From: Chloroflexota bacterium
GTDB taxonomy: Bacteria > Chloroflexota > Anaerolineae > Promineifilales > Promineifilaceae
Assembly: GCA_022616275.1 (NCBI GenBank)
Contig: JAKEFB010000142.1
Span: forward strand, 1 to 64,000
Direction of reading: 5' to 3'
Length of the DNA: 64,000 nucleotides
Shown here: positions 23,327 to 31,789 of the stretch, piece after piece
How positions within the stretch are numbered: position 1 is the first letter of the stretch
Layout of the letters: every line of letters begins with the position of its first letter
The notes under the pieces: model-generated
Seen by the model: the letters and a program-made list of their open reading frames with translations, nothing else
Database searches by the model: none
What the model was told of the DNA's origin: nothing
Program-made: the position numbers and the translations under genes

Positions 23327-24541
23327 TCACGCCAGCAGCAGCCCACAAATAGACACCAACGACGTATCCTGGGGGTCGGCCGGGCACTGCTCGTAGGCTA
23401 CCCGGATGCCCCGGCCTGGCCCCAGGTAGCGCAACATCAGGTAAATGGACGAGAAACCGCAAATCCGGTGGCAGTCCTGGACCGAGGCAATTTCCTCGTA
23501 AAATTGGGCCGCGTCGCCTGCGCTAATGGCCGCCATCAGCCGTTCGTCGCTTTCCGCCAGGCTGACCCGCCGCTCGCCGTCCATCAAGAAGTCGTCGCCA
23601 AAATTGGGGCCAACGTGGGCCAGGTCCACCGAGGCGACGGCCAGCACCCTCTTGCCGGCCGTCTCTGCCCGCAGCGTCTCGACGAAAGCGTTCAGTTTGG
23701 GGTCGTCGGCCGGGTGGTGGCCGTTGCTGACAAAGTGTTGGAAGGAGCCGCACAGAATGGGAACCACCGGGCAGGGCTGCTGGCCGCGGACGTAATGCAG
23801 CCAGACGGCCGATAGTTCCACCGAGTGTTCCTTGCGGTGGTGCAGCTCCTCGGCGAAGGCCTCGTCTGGGCCAAGAGCCTCGGCCAGCCGTTCAACCAGT
23901 TTCACGTCGGCCGGCAACACGCCGAAGGGTGTGGCGTACGGCTGGCGCGTCAGGGTGATCCGGCCGAAACCGCCATTGTGGTCAGTGCCGAAGACGAGGA
24001 TCAGCTCGGCTTCCTTCACGGCCGCTTCAGCCCGCCGCCAGACCTGGGCGTAGACGGGGCCGCCGCGTAGGTAATCAATGTGGGGTGAGATGACGGCCCG
24101 GCCCTGCCAGGGCTGCCAGCCGTTTAAATTGTCCTGCCGGCCGAAATCAGCCAGGTGGCCGGCCAGTTCGCCCGGGTCGGCCGGGTAGCTGAGACCGGCC
24201 AGGGCTGGCGGGCGGTGCGGTTGGTGGCGGTAAGTCGCCAGGTGGGCCTGCCTGGCCTGGGCCGCCCGCTCGTTGTCCAGGAGGCAGGCCTCGTCCAGGG
24301 CGGCCAGTGTGTCCTGGACAATGCTGAAGTCAATGGGCACGCCGGCGTGGCGGGAAAAAGCGACCTGGATTTCCTGGGGGGTATGCGTGCCGTCGCAAAA
24401 GATGAGCATTTGTGCCAGGGCCGGTGGTAAGATAAGCTGGTAATCGGTTAGCTCCAGTGGGTCGCGCAGCAGCCACATTGGCTGGCCCTGGAACTCAACC
24501 GGTTGAAAGTCAAGTGGACGCAGGCACGGTTTATCGAACAA
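23327..24541 (-). CDS. AmmeMemoRadiSam system protein B (MEMO1 family)
   Basis: The C-terminal 270 residues match MEMO proteins: ISPHIDYLRGGPVYA, FGTDHNGG, EHSVELSAVWL and ASVDLAHVGPNFGDD, whose His/Asp/Cys positions correspond to the extradiol-dioxygenase-like metal site. An N-terminal domain of about 110 residues (RPLDFQPVEFQG, FCDGTHTPQEI) is typical of Chloroflexota forms. The function of the AMMECR1-MEMO-radical SAM system is not established, and those partner genes are not in view. A TTG start at 24541 with GTAGGAG upstream is favoured because the longer frame would run antisense into the M1 peptidase gene; the region before it is a CGAGTTTG repeat. The start is not certain. Confidence 0.85.
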   Translation of the reverse strand: MFDKPCLRPLDFQPVEFQGQPMWLLRDPLELTDYQLILPPALAQMLIFCDGTHTPQEIQVAFSRHAGVPIDFSIVQDTLAALDEACLLDNERAAQARQAHLATYRHQPHRPPALAGLSYPADPGELAGHLADFGRQDNLNGWQPWQGRAVISPHIDYLRGGPVYAQVWRRAEAAVKEAELILVFGTDHNGGFGRITLTRQPYATPFGVLPADVKLVERLAEALGPDEAFAEELHHRKEHSVELSAVWLHYVRGQQPCPVVPILCGSFQHFVSNGHHPADDPKLNAFVETLRAETAGKRVLAVASVDLAHVGPNFGDDFLMDGERRVSLAESDERLMAAISAGDAAQFYEEIASVQDCHRICGFSSIYLMLRYLGPGRGIRVAYEQCPADPQDTSLVSICGLLLA

Positions 24542-24611
24542 AATAGGAACTCCTACTCGCAAACTCGCAGACTCTACGTAGCGGAATAAGTATGCTTGTA
24601 AGAAGGTAAGA

Positions 24612-26162
24612 ATGCAAGAAGAACACAGCCCGCAACCCCAGCCTCGGAACTGGCTTGTCCTGGCCGGTGGCCTGGGAGTCGCCATCTTATTATGCCTGCT
24701 GGGGGGAACGCTGGCCATTCTGGCCGCCTCGCCGCCGGCGCTGCCAACGCGGGTCTCGCCGGCCGTTGTCGAAGTTCCACCCATAAACACGCCGGTGCTG
24801 TCGGCCGGCCAGCCGACGGTTCCTCCGTTAGTGGCCGAGACGCCAGCCGCGCCGCAAAGCGGCGGCCGTTCGGCCGGCGACCCGTATATTATCGAACTGG
24901 GCAACACCGGCTACGACGTTCAGCATTACACGCTGCGCCTGGCCCTGGACCCGGCCCAGCCAACCGTCGAGGGCACGACCATTATTGAAGCGGTGGCTAC
25001 CTTTCACGGCCTGGCCCAGCTCTCCCTCGACTTTATTGGCTTCGAGGTAGCAAGCGTGACCGTGAACGGGGCGGCGGCCGACTTTGCTCGCCAGGGTAAA
25101 AAGCTGATTGTCAACCTGCCGGCCTGGCTGCCGGCCGGCGCTCCTTTTACCCTGGCGGTGGCCTACCAGGGCCAGCCGGCCGTCGAGCAATCGCCTTACC
25201 TGGGCTTCGTGGACCACCTGGGCCTGCATTACCCCGATGGCAATAGCCTGTTTACCATTGCTGAGCCGGATGGGGCGCGCTATTGGTTTCCGGCCAACGA
25301 CCACCCGCTCGACAAGGCCACCTTTCGCTTTGAGCTGGTTGTCCCGGCCGGGCTGACGGCCGTGGCCAACGGCCAGTTGCTGGAAACCCGGCCGGGGCTG
25401 ATGCCCGACGGCCGGACCGGGGAGCTGTTCATCTGGGAACACAACCACCCCATGGCCACTTACCTGGCCGTCGTGGTTGTCGGCCGCTACCAACGGCTGG
25501 ACAGCCAGTCTCCTGGCGGCGTCCCTTTGCGCCATTACGTCTTTCCCGGGCTACAAACCGAATTTGAGGAAGCCAACGCCATTACCGGCGAGGCCATTGA
25601 CTGGATGGGCGACCTGTTCGGCCCCTATCCCTTCGAGGCTTTTGGCCTGGTTACCGTCCAGTTGCCGGGGGCTTCGATGGAAACCCAGACGATGGTGCTC
25701 CTGTCCGACGGTATGATCGGCCGGCGGACCATCGCCCACGAGCTGGCCCACATGTGGTTTGGCGACTGGGTCAGCCTGGAGTCGTGGGCCAGCATGTGGC
25801 GCAACGAAGGCTTTGCCACCTACACCCAGATACTATGGGAAACGCGCGGCGACCCCGAGGCGCTGGAGCTGCAAATGGAGGGCGTGCGCTCGGCCGTCGA
25901 GGGAAATGACGAAAATTATCCTATCGGCAACCCGCCGCCAGGACAGCTTTTTGAGTTTAACATTTATTACAAAGGGGCGTTGTTCGTCCACGCCCTACGC
26001 CAGGAAATGGGGGACGAGGCCTTTTTCCGGGGTCTACGCCTCTACTTGGAGCGTTACGGCGGCGGCACGGCCAGCGACGCCGAATTCCAGGCGACGATGG
26101 AAGAGGCAGCCGGCATCCCCCTCGACACCCTTTTTACGGAGTGGCTGGCTCAATCGCAGTGA
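24612..26162 (+). CDS. M1-family zinc aminopeptidase, membrane-anchored
   Basis: After a charged N-terminus, residues 14-40 form a membrane anchor, followed by a Pro/Val-rich linker. Residues about 95-300 form the saddle-like N-terminal domain, and the catalytic site HELAHMWFGDW with a downstream Glu in NEGFATY gives the zinc ligands (HEXXH-18-E). The substrate loop reads GASMETQ where GAMEN is usual, so specificity may differ. The large C-terminal ERAP-like domain is absent (516 residues). It should cut N-terminal residues from peptides outside the membrane. It is divergent from the MEMO gene and its end overlaps the pentapeptide gene tail by 13 bases. Confidence 0.92.
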   Translation: MQEEHSPQPQPRNWLVLAGGLGVAILLCLLGGTLAILAASPPALPTRVSPAVVEVPPINTPVLSAGQPTVPPLVAETPAAPQSGGRSAGDPYIIELGNTGYDVQHYTLRLALDPAQPTVEGTTIIEAVATFHGLAQLSLDFIGFEVASVTVNGAAADFARQGKKLIVNLPAWLPAGAPFTLAVAYQGQPAVEQSPYLGFVDHLGLHYPDGNSLFTIAEPDGARYWFPANDHPLDKATFRFELVVPAGLTAVANGQLLETRPGLMPDGRTGELFIWEHNHPMATYLAVVVVGRYQRLDSQSPGGVPLRHYVFPGLQTEFEEANAITGEAIDWMGDLFGPYPFEAFGLVTVQLPGASMETQTMVLLSDGMIGRRTIAHELAHMWFGDWVSLESWASMWRNEGFATYTQILWETRGDPEALELQMEGVRSAVEGNDENYPIGNPPPGQLFEFNIYYKGALFVHALRQEMGDEAFFRGLRLYLERYGGGTASDAEFQATMEEAAGIPLDTLFTEWLAQSQ

Positions 26163-27139
26163 GAGATCTCGTCTGGATTGGTTCGGATAGCTCCTCGCAA
26201 GTCAGCTCCAGCCAGGTTGGCTCCAATTAAAGTTGCACAGGTGAGGTTGGCCCCTCGTAAACTGGTAGAGATGTAGCCACCATGTCCGCTTAGATCGGCG
26301 CCATTCAGGTTGGCGAAACTTAAATCTGCGCCACTCAAGTCAACGGCTATAAGAGAAGCATTACTCAGATTTACTTTTCTTAACTGGGCAAATGCCAGGT
26401 CCGCGAAACTCAGATCCACATAACTCAGATCACGGCCTATTGCTCCGTTATTGACTATTTCCCAGACTAAACGCCATTTATCATCAAGTTGTGTTGTCTC
26501 ATCGAGATTGGCTTCCCTCAAGTCCGCGTAACTTAAGTCCGCCCTACTCAGATCGGCTCCTGACAGGTTGGTATTGCGAAGGCTGGAATCTTCAAGGCAG
26601 GCTAATCTAAGATTAGCCCTGGAGAGATCGGCCCCGGCCAGGTTGAAACCGGATAGATAGGCGTGGCTCAAGTCCCGAGCGCGGAGATCCTCGTTAGCCA
26701 GGTTAGCCTCAGCCAGTAGACTAACAACCTCGGCCCACTTTCGATCAAGTTTGGCGTTGCTAAAGTCTGTGCCTATCATGTTGGTGCAGTGAAATGTGGC
26801 GCCGGTTAGATCAGCTCCTGTCAGGTCCGCACCGGATATGGTGGCATTCATGAAATTGGTGCCACGTAAGTCGGCATTCTGCAAGTTGGTACCATTCAGG
26901 TAAGCATAATCGAAATCAACGTTGCGAAGTATTTTGCCCGACAGATCCAGGCCACTTAACATGCCGTAACTAAAACTCTCGCCTGATAAGTCATTGGATT
27001 CAAGTTCTGACGGATCTACTTCGATATAATAGCCTTCGTCACATGCCAGGGCAGGCAGCAGCAATAAAGTCAACAAAGCCATAGACCACAGCGTTGCACG
27101 TGGGTATCTGAACTTAGCCAGTATTGAGGAATATTGCAT
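26150..27139 (-). CDS. Pentapeptide-repeat protein with signal peptide
   Basis: A basic start and a hydrophobic stretch ending LLLLPALAC give a signal peptide, possibly lipoprotein-like although the lipobox is imperfect. From about residue 55 to 320 the sequence is A(D/N)LxxA-type pentapeptides (LSGADLSRADLSYADL), which form a right-handed quadrilateral beta-helix. Two breaks, KWAEVVSLL and DDKWRLVWEIVNNG, interrupt the array with helical inserts of the same layout, suggesting an internal duplication. The coding sequence is clearly richer in A and T than its neighbours, so recent transfer is possible. The role of the extracellular helix is not known. Confidence 0.85.
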   Translation of the reverse strand: MQYSSILAKFRYPRATLWSMALLTLLLLPALACDEGYYIEVDPSELESNDLSGESFSYGMLSGLDLSGKILRNVDFDYAYLNGTNLQNADLRGTNFMNATISGADLTGADLTGATFHCTNMIGTDFSNAKLDRKWAEVVSLLAEANLANEDLRARDLSHAYLSGFNLAGADLSRANLRLACLEDSSLRNTNLSGADLSRADLSYADLREANLDETTQLDDKWRLVWEIVNNGAIGRDLSYVDLSFADLAFAQLRKVNLSNASLIAVDLSGADLSFANLNGADLSGHGGYISTSLRGANLTCATLIGANLAGADLRGAIRTNPDEISHCD

Positions 27140-27254
27140 TGCCGCCCAGGGTTACTGGAGGAGTAAACCTAATCCGCTTTAGCGGTCCTTTTCAAACTAA
27201 ACACCGCCAATAGCGAATTTGTGACAGCTTGGCCAGGTTTCGGAGGGTGATCGC

Positions 27255-27950
27255 TTACGGGCAGATGAGAGCCAGGCTCAAGCCGGCCGTTTCAAAGAGC
27301 GGCCGCAGCGGGCCACAGTAGAGGGTTTGTGGGGCGTAGAGGTCCAGCAGGTAGAGGGAGGCGGCGCAGGCAAAAACAGCCAGCAACAGCAGACAGCCAC
27401 AGCCGACGACGATTCGGGCCGGGCTGCGGCCCGCCGGTTGGGGCGGGGGCGGCACCGACCCTTGCGGCCCACTGTAAGGCGAGGCCGGCCGGAACGGGGC
27501 GGCCTGAACGGGCTGGGGTTGGTAACGAGGGGCGGCCGGTTGGGGGGCGGCCGGTTGGCGGCCGAAACCCGGCCCATACTGAGCCATCGTGGGCGTTTCC
27601 ACCTGGCCGACCGGTGGCTCCAGGAACGTCTGCTCGATCTCGCTGGCCGGCCCGTAAAAGGTCATTCCGATAGATTCGCCGATGTCAACGGTGTCGCCGT
27701 TGCGCAGCGGCGTAGGCCCGTGAATGCGCTGGCCGTTGACCAGTGTGCCGTTGGTGCTCCCGAGGTCTTCAATAATGTACTGGCCGGCCTGGAAGCTGAT
27801 GCGGGCGTGGCGCCGCGACACTTCGGGATCATTTAAGACGACGTCGTTGACCGACTCCCGGCCAAGGGTGACGGTCCCTTGGGGCAGTGGAAACTCCGGC
27901 TTGGTGCTGGGGCCGTAGCGAACAACCAGGCGGGCCTGGGCGGAATTCAT
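27255..27950 (-). CDS. FHA-domain protein with C-terminal membrane helix
   Basis: The 231-residue product has an FHA domain at about 8-105 with GRESVNDVVL, SRRHARI and STNGTLVNG, which binds phosphothreonine peptides. A Pro/Gln-rich linker follows (PAAPQPAAP and similar), then one membrane helix near residue 190 (GCGCLLLLAVFACAASLYLL) and a short outside tail with two Cys. It likely docks kinase targets at the membrane; the two kinases in this window are possible partners. The start ATG at 27950 was chosen at MNSAQARLVVRYG, since the longer frame upstream is antisense to the next gene. Confidence 0.88.
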   Translation of the reverse strand: MNSAQARLVVRYGPSTKPEFPLPQGTVTLGRESVNDVVLNDPEVSRRHARISFQAGQYIIEDLGSTNGTLVNGQRIHGPTPLRNGDTVDIGESIGMTFYGPASEIEQTFLEPPVGQVETPTMAQYGPGFGRQPAAPQPAAPRYQPQPVQAAPFRPASPYSGPQGSVPPPPQPAGRSPARIVVGCGCLLLLAVFACAASLYLLDLYAPQTLYCGPLRPLFETAGLSLALICP

Positions 27951-28061
27951 GGCTGGCAGTATAGAAATAAGGTTAAGATTTGTCAATGAGGCGCTATGGT
28001 CGGTATCATTGCGTTGCTGTCGCAAATGACGGCAGAGGCGTGTCCAGGGCAAAGCCTGGAC

Positions 28062-28117
28062 CAGCGACGGACGACGGACGATAAATCGTCGTCTATCGTC
28101 TGCCGTCTGTCGTCCCA
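28062..28117. repeat. GGACGAC-type inverted stutter repeat
   Basis: Units of GGACGAC on the left and CGTCTGT/CGTCTAT on the right form an imperfect inverted array around TAAAT. It lies just before the HhH protein gene, in the gap between divergent genes. Confidence 0.75.
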
Positions 28118-28139
28118 TAGGATGTGCCAGGGTGGTGAA

Positions 28140-29207
28140 ATGGACGCGCAACCGGAAAAAATTGACTTGAACCAGGCCGGCGCCGAGACGCTGGCCGAAC
28201 TGCCGGGCATTGGCCCAAACCTGGCCCGGCGTATTGTCGAGTACCGCCAGGCGGTCGGCCCGTTTGAAGAGGTGATTGAGCTGGCGGCCGTGCCTGGCGT
28301 CTCGGAGCGGATGGTGCGGGCCATTGCCGATCAGTTGAGTGTCGGGGCAGCTCCGGCCGACGGGTCGCCGGCCGGCGAAGCGCCGGAGGAGGAGACCGCC
28401 AGCCTGGTCCGGCTGGTCATTACCGAGGAAGAGATCGGCCCGGCCGAACCAGAGATCCCGGCCAAGGCTGCGCCGGAGCCAGAAACCACTCTGGACGCCG
28501 CCCCGGCCGATCCAGCGCCTGCGCCGGTCACCGTGCCTGTGACCAGGAGCGAGATCATTACCCGGCCGGCGGCGGTGACCCAGCCTATGCCGCGGGCGCG
28601 CCCGGCCAGGAGTGGCTCCACCTTTTGGGCGGTGGCTTTTGGCGCGGTCCTGGGTATGATCCTCACCCTGGCCGTCCTGGCCTGGCTGAACGGCGGCACG
28701 CTGCGCTTTGCCAGCGCTACCACCGCCGGCAATTTGCAGCAGGAATTGCAACAGGAAGCGGCCGCGGCCCGCAGCGAACGAGAATCGCTGGCCGGCGAGC
28801 TGGCCGCGCTGCGCCAGCAGGCCGGCACCCTCTCCCAGCAGGCCGACGACCTGGCCCAACAACAGGCCGCGCTACGCCAGGCCCTCAACGAAACCCAGAC
28901 CGACGTCTCCGGCCTGGAAGAGACGGCCGAGGCCCTGGACGAACGTATTACCAGCCTGGCCGCCGCGGCCGACACCTTTAATACCTTCCTCAATAGCCTG
29001 CGAGATCTGCTCTTTGAATTACAAGGACCGCCCCCGGCCACAACGCCGGCCGCAACGCCGGCCGGCAGCCGGCCGCCGGGAACGCCAACCCCCACGCCCC
29101 AGGCCACCGGCCAGCCGGAAGCGGCCACCGCCACCCTCCAGCCCACCCGCACCCCGCGGCCGACGGCTACGCCGTTAGGTGTGCCAGCAGCGACGGTTGA
29201 GCCATAG
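28140..29207 (+). CDS. ComEA-like helix-hairpin-helix protein with membrane helix and coiled coil
   Basis: Residues 1 to about 70 hold paired helix-hairpin-helix motifs (LNQAGAETLAELPGIGPNLA, AVPGVSERMVRAIAD) as in ComEA DNA-uptake proteins. They precede, rather than follow, a membrane helix at about 160-182 (FGAVLGMILTLAVLAWL), so the HhH part should be inside the cell. After it comes a Gln/Ala-rich coiled coil (about 195-300) and a Thr/Pro-rich tail. DNA or protein binding by the HhH domain is plausible. The next gene encodes a protein of similar membrane-coil-Thr/Pro layout. The ATG follows GGGTGGTG by two bases, so the binding site is weak. Confidence 0.75.
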   Translation: MDAQPEKIDLNQAGAETLAELPGIGPNLARRIVEYRQAVGPFEEVIELAAVPGVSERMVRAIADQLSVGAAPADGSPAGEAPEEETASLVRLVITEEEIGPAEPEIPAKAAPEPETTLDAAPADPAPAPVTVPVTRSEIITRPAAVTQPMPRARPARSGSTFWAVAFGAVLGMILTLAVLAWLNGGTLRFASATTAGNLQQELQQEAAAARSERESLAGELAALRQQAGTLSQQADDLAQQQAALRQALNETQTDVSGLEETAEALDERITSLAAAADTFNTFLNSLRDLLFELQGPPPATTPAATPAGSRPPGTPTPTPQATGQPEAATATLQPTRTPRPTATPLGVPAATVEP

Positions 29208-29210
29208 GAT

Positions 29211-29288
29211 TGTAAATTAGGTAATCAGGTAATTGGGTAACAGGTTACTGAGGCCAATTACTCCATTACTTAATTACCAATTACCCCT
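29211..29288. repeat. GTAATTGG-type inverted stutter repeat
   Basis: Left arm repeats of GGTAATTGG type face right arm repeats of CCAATTACC type around a GAGGCC centre, giving an imperfect inverted array between two same-strand genes. Related words occur at 6841-6867 and 33944-34006. Confidence 0.85.
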
Positions 29289-29306
29289 TAAGTAAGGAAG
29301 TGCCCA

Positions 29307-30260
29307 ATGAACGATGAACACCAACCCGGCTTTCTATCCCGACTGGGGCGAGCGATCCTCTGGTTTCTTAAGCTGATCATTGTCATCCTGCTGGCTTTTG
29401 GCCTGGGCCTGGCTGGTTATTTTGGCTGGCAATGGCTTTCCTCGTCCGCCAACGCCTTCAGCAGCAACAGCGGCTTGCTCCGCAGCGACGTCAATACCCT
29501 GATGGAGCGCGAGACCAGCCAGCGGCAGCAGTTGTCTGACCTCCAGGCGACCGTGGACAACCAGGAAGGCCGGCTGGCCGCGCTGGAAAATAGCGGGATG
29601 GAGGAAGCGCTGGCCCAACAGGAGGCGGTGCTGCAATCGCTGGAAAGCCAGTTAGCCACCGTGGTGGCCGGCAGCCAAACCATCACCGGCAATGTGGCCA
29701 GCCTCAGCGCCGGCCTGATTGCCTTACAGAGCGATTTAAACGAGAACGCCGGCCGGGTTGACGAGTTGGGAGGCCAAGTGGATAGTTTAAACTCCCAGGT
29801 TGGTGTATTAGATAGTGGCCTGGTGGAGCTGGGCGCCGCCTCGGCCGAGCCGGCCGAAGCCGTCGAGCGTCTGGAGCAGGCGTTGTCTCTCTTCCGCATC
29901 TGGGAACTGATTGCCCGGGCCAGGCTGCGCCTGGCGGAAAGCAATTATGGACTGGCCACGAGCGACGTCCAGCAAGCCCTGGCCGGTGTGGATGCCCTGG
30001 TGGCCGCCGACCCGGCCGGGGCGTCCGAAACGCTGCAACTGGTCCAGGTCCGCCTGGCGCTGGCCCTGGGCAGCCTGCCCGGCGACCCGGTCGCCGCCGC
30101 CCGGGACCTGGAAGCGGCCTGGGAAGCGCTGGACCGGCTGCTGGCCACCCTGGTGCTGCCCGCCTCTTTGCCGGCCGCCCCGGAAATAACCGCCACAACA
30201 CCGGCCGGCACGCCCGCGGCCACGGAAACGCCCGCAGCTACGCCTACACCTGGAGATTAG
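29307..30260 (+). CDS. Unknown membrane-anchored coiled-coil protein
   Basis: The 317-residue product has one membrane helix at about 14-42, then a long coiled coil (LRSDVNTLMERETSQRQQLS to about 180) and an alanine-rich helical domain (ARARLRLAESNYGLATSDVQ, about 195-285), and ends in a Thr/Pro/Ala tail. No family is recognised; the layout resembles HemX-like or polar scaffold proteins. AAGGAAG lies six bases before the ATG. It is downstream of the HhH protein gene. Its stop codon (30258-30260) is the first TAG of a GAGATTA repeat. Confidence 0.6.
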   Translation: MNDEHQPGFLSRLGRAILWFLKLIIVILLAFGLGLAGYFGWQWLSSSANAFSSNSGLLRSDVNTLMERETSQRQQLSDLQATVDNQEGRLAALENSGMEEALAQQEAVLQSLESQLATVVAGSQTITGNVASLSAGLIALQSDLNENAGRVDELGGQVDSLNSQVGVLDSGLVELGAASAEPAEAVERLEQALSLFRIWELIARARLRLAESNYGLATSDVQQALAGVDALVAADPAGASETLQLVQVRLALALGSLPGDPVAAARDLEAAWEALDRLLATLVLPASLPAAPEITATTPAGTPAATETPAATPTPGD

Positions 30261-30321
30261 AGATTAGAGATTGCTGGCAAGCCCTGGTTGCCAATCTCTA
30301 ATCTCCAATCTCCAATCTCTG
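30253..30321. repeat. GAGATTA inverted stutter repeat
   Basis: Three GAGATTA units, a centre with CTGGCAAG..., and four inverted units (CCAATCTC/TAATCTC) make an imperfect inverted array. It provides the stop of the coiled-coil gene and ends two bases before the HAD gene's stop, so it separates two convergent genes. Confidence 0.85.
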
Positions 30322-30322
30322 T

Positions 30323-30964
30323 TTAGCCCGACAGAACGCCCATCTCTACCAGGTAGCGGCGCAGGCCGGCCGGCGTGGTGAAGGTGAAGGTGTGCAGCCC
30401 CAACCGGGCGGCGGCAGCGGTGAAGCTGGCCAGGTCATCGGTGAAGATGGCCTCTTCTGGCCGGACGCCCAACCGCTCCAGCGCCAGGCGGAAAATGCGC
30501 GGATTTGGCTTCACCACCCCGGCCGAGGTCGAGGTAACCACCACGTCAAACAGATCCTGCGGCAGACCGTACTCCTCCGCTAACATGGCCCTCATCTCCT
30601 CCTCCGTCCAGGTGGCGTTACTTAACAGGGCCAGCTTGTAGGCCCCTTTTAGTTCGTGCAGCAACGCTACCATTTCCGGGTTAGGCTGCCTCGCCTCGGC
30701 AAAAATCTCCTCGGCAAAAGCGATGATCTCTTGCGGGTCGGTCAGGCCACGTGGCGCCAGTACCTGGCGCCAGAATTCGTCTGTTTCCAGGTTACCGGTC
30801 ATCCATTGGCCGGCTGCCTCGCCCTCAAAAAGATAGGGCCACAGATCGTCGGGGGAAAGGCCCAGCCGTTGGGCCAGCCGGGCGCGCCGCAAGTTGTCGC
30901 TTTCGGGGTCGGGCGGCGCGTTGATCACTTGCCCAAAGTCAAAAATAATTGCTTTGATATCCAT
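30323..30964 (-). CDS. HAD-superfamily hydrolase
   Basis: The 213-residue enzyme has motif I IFDFGQVIN (nucleophile Asp, with Gly in place of the second Asp), motif II LLSNAT, motif III lysine in VVKPNPRIF and motif IV IFTDDL, with a helical cap at about 15-80. This pattern is common in YihX-like phosphatases. The Gly for Asp change occurs in many active HAD-IA members. The substrate is unknown. A membrane protein gene and an inositol phosphatase gene lie upstream on the same strand, with 90 bases between. Confidence 0.9.
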   Translation of the reverse strand: MDIKAIIFDFGQVINAPPDPESDNLRRARLAQRLGLSPDDLWPYLFEGEAAGQWMTGNLETDEFWRQVLAPRGLTDPQEIIAFAEEIFAEARQPNPEMVALLHELKGAYKLALLSNATWTEEEMRAMLAEEYGLPQDLFDVVVTSTSAGVVKPNPRIFRLALERLGVRPEEAIFTDDLASFTAAAARLGLHTFTFTTPAGLRRYLVEMGVLSG

Positions 30965-31053
30965 TTGTTTTGGAAGGGGGGTGGAAACTGCTCACCCTCT
31001 CGGGTGGCGGCCGGTCTTGAACCAGGGCCGGTTTCCGGCCGGCCACCTAATCA

Positions 31054-31776
31054 TTACGCATTGGCGGGGGGGTGAACCCTGGCCCGGAGCAGATTGTGCC
31101 AGACGGCGCCCCGCGTCTCTTCGTCCTCAAAGGAAAGGTAAATAATCCGCTGTAGTTTAGACTCGTGGCCATTTTCGCTGGGAGCCAGAGAACTGTCCTG
31201 GTCGTCAGCGGATTTCGGCCCCCAGGTGGTGAGGAAAGTAATAGCCAGCGCCTTTTGCGGCTGAGGGCCAAAGACCAGGTAGCCAGGCTCGACGCGCTGC
31301 AAGGCGCCCATCTGGACAAACTGGTACAGAAAACGCCCCGGCCGTTCCTGGACCATGATCACATGATCGCCGATCGGCACCCGCCAGTACTCGGCCGGCC
31401 GCTGCAGAATATAAGCTTCCCGGTGGCTGACGCTGAACAGGCCGGTGGCTTTCACTACCACGCGCGTATTGTCGGCCAGGGCTTGCGGCTCGGCCGGGGC
31501 CGGGCGGGCTTCCTCAGGTATAAAGCTGATATAACCCTGGCGTTTGGCCCACCAGTAAAGCAGGCGAAAAAGAACGGACAAGAGTACGCCGGCCGCCAGC
31601 CAGAAAACAGGCCAGCCCTGCAGCCAGGCGGCCAGCCCCAATATCAGAGGTAGAAACTTCAACCAGCCGGCCAGGGTAAAGCCCAACAGCCGGTGGTAGG
31701 TGGTGGCGTAGAGAAAAGCGTTCAGGTATCCCTGAGCGTGCAGGCCGATTTTTTTGAGGAAAGGTAGTTGGTCCAC
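31054..31776 (-). CDS. Unknown protein with two membrane helices
   Basis: The 240-residue product has a helical pair at about 30-75 (FTLAGWLKFLPLILGLAAWL) and then a soluble domain with beta-like segments (VVVKATGLFSVSHREAYILQ) and a charged C-terminus. The GTG start at 31776 has AAGG eight bases upstream. It begins 13 bases after the inositol phosphatase gene and is probably in one operon with it. I do not recognise a family. The soluble part could be a cytoplasmic ligand or PH-like domain. Confidence 0.55.
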   Translation of the reverse strand: MDQLPFLKKIGLHAQGYLNAFLYATTYHRLLGFTLAGWLKFLPLILGLAAWLQGWPVFWLAAGVLLSVLFRLLYWWAKRQGYISFIPEEARPAPAEPQALADNTRVVVKATGLFSVSHREAYILQRPAEYWRVPIGDHVIMVQERPGRFLYQFVQMGALQRVEPGYLVFGPQPQKALAITFLTTWGPKSADDQDSSLAPSENGHESKLQRIIYLSFEDEETRGAVWHNLLRARVHPPANA

Positions 31777-31789
31777 GTTTCTACCTTGT

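Noticed and set aside
24542-24907. Longer N-terminus for the MEMO protein reading into the next gene
   Set aside because: The extension is antisense to the M1 peptidase start and has no family resemblance; a TTG after GTAGGAG fits better.
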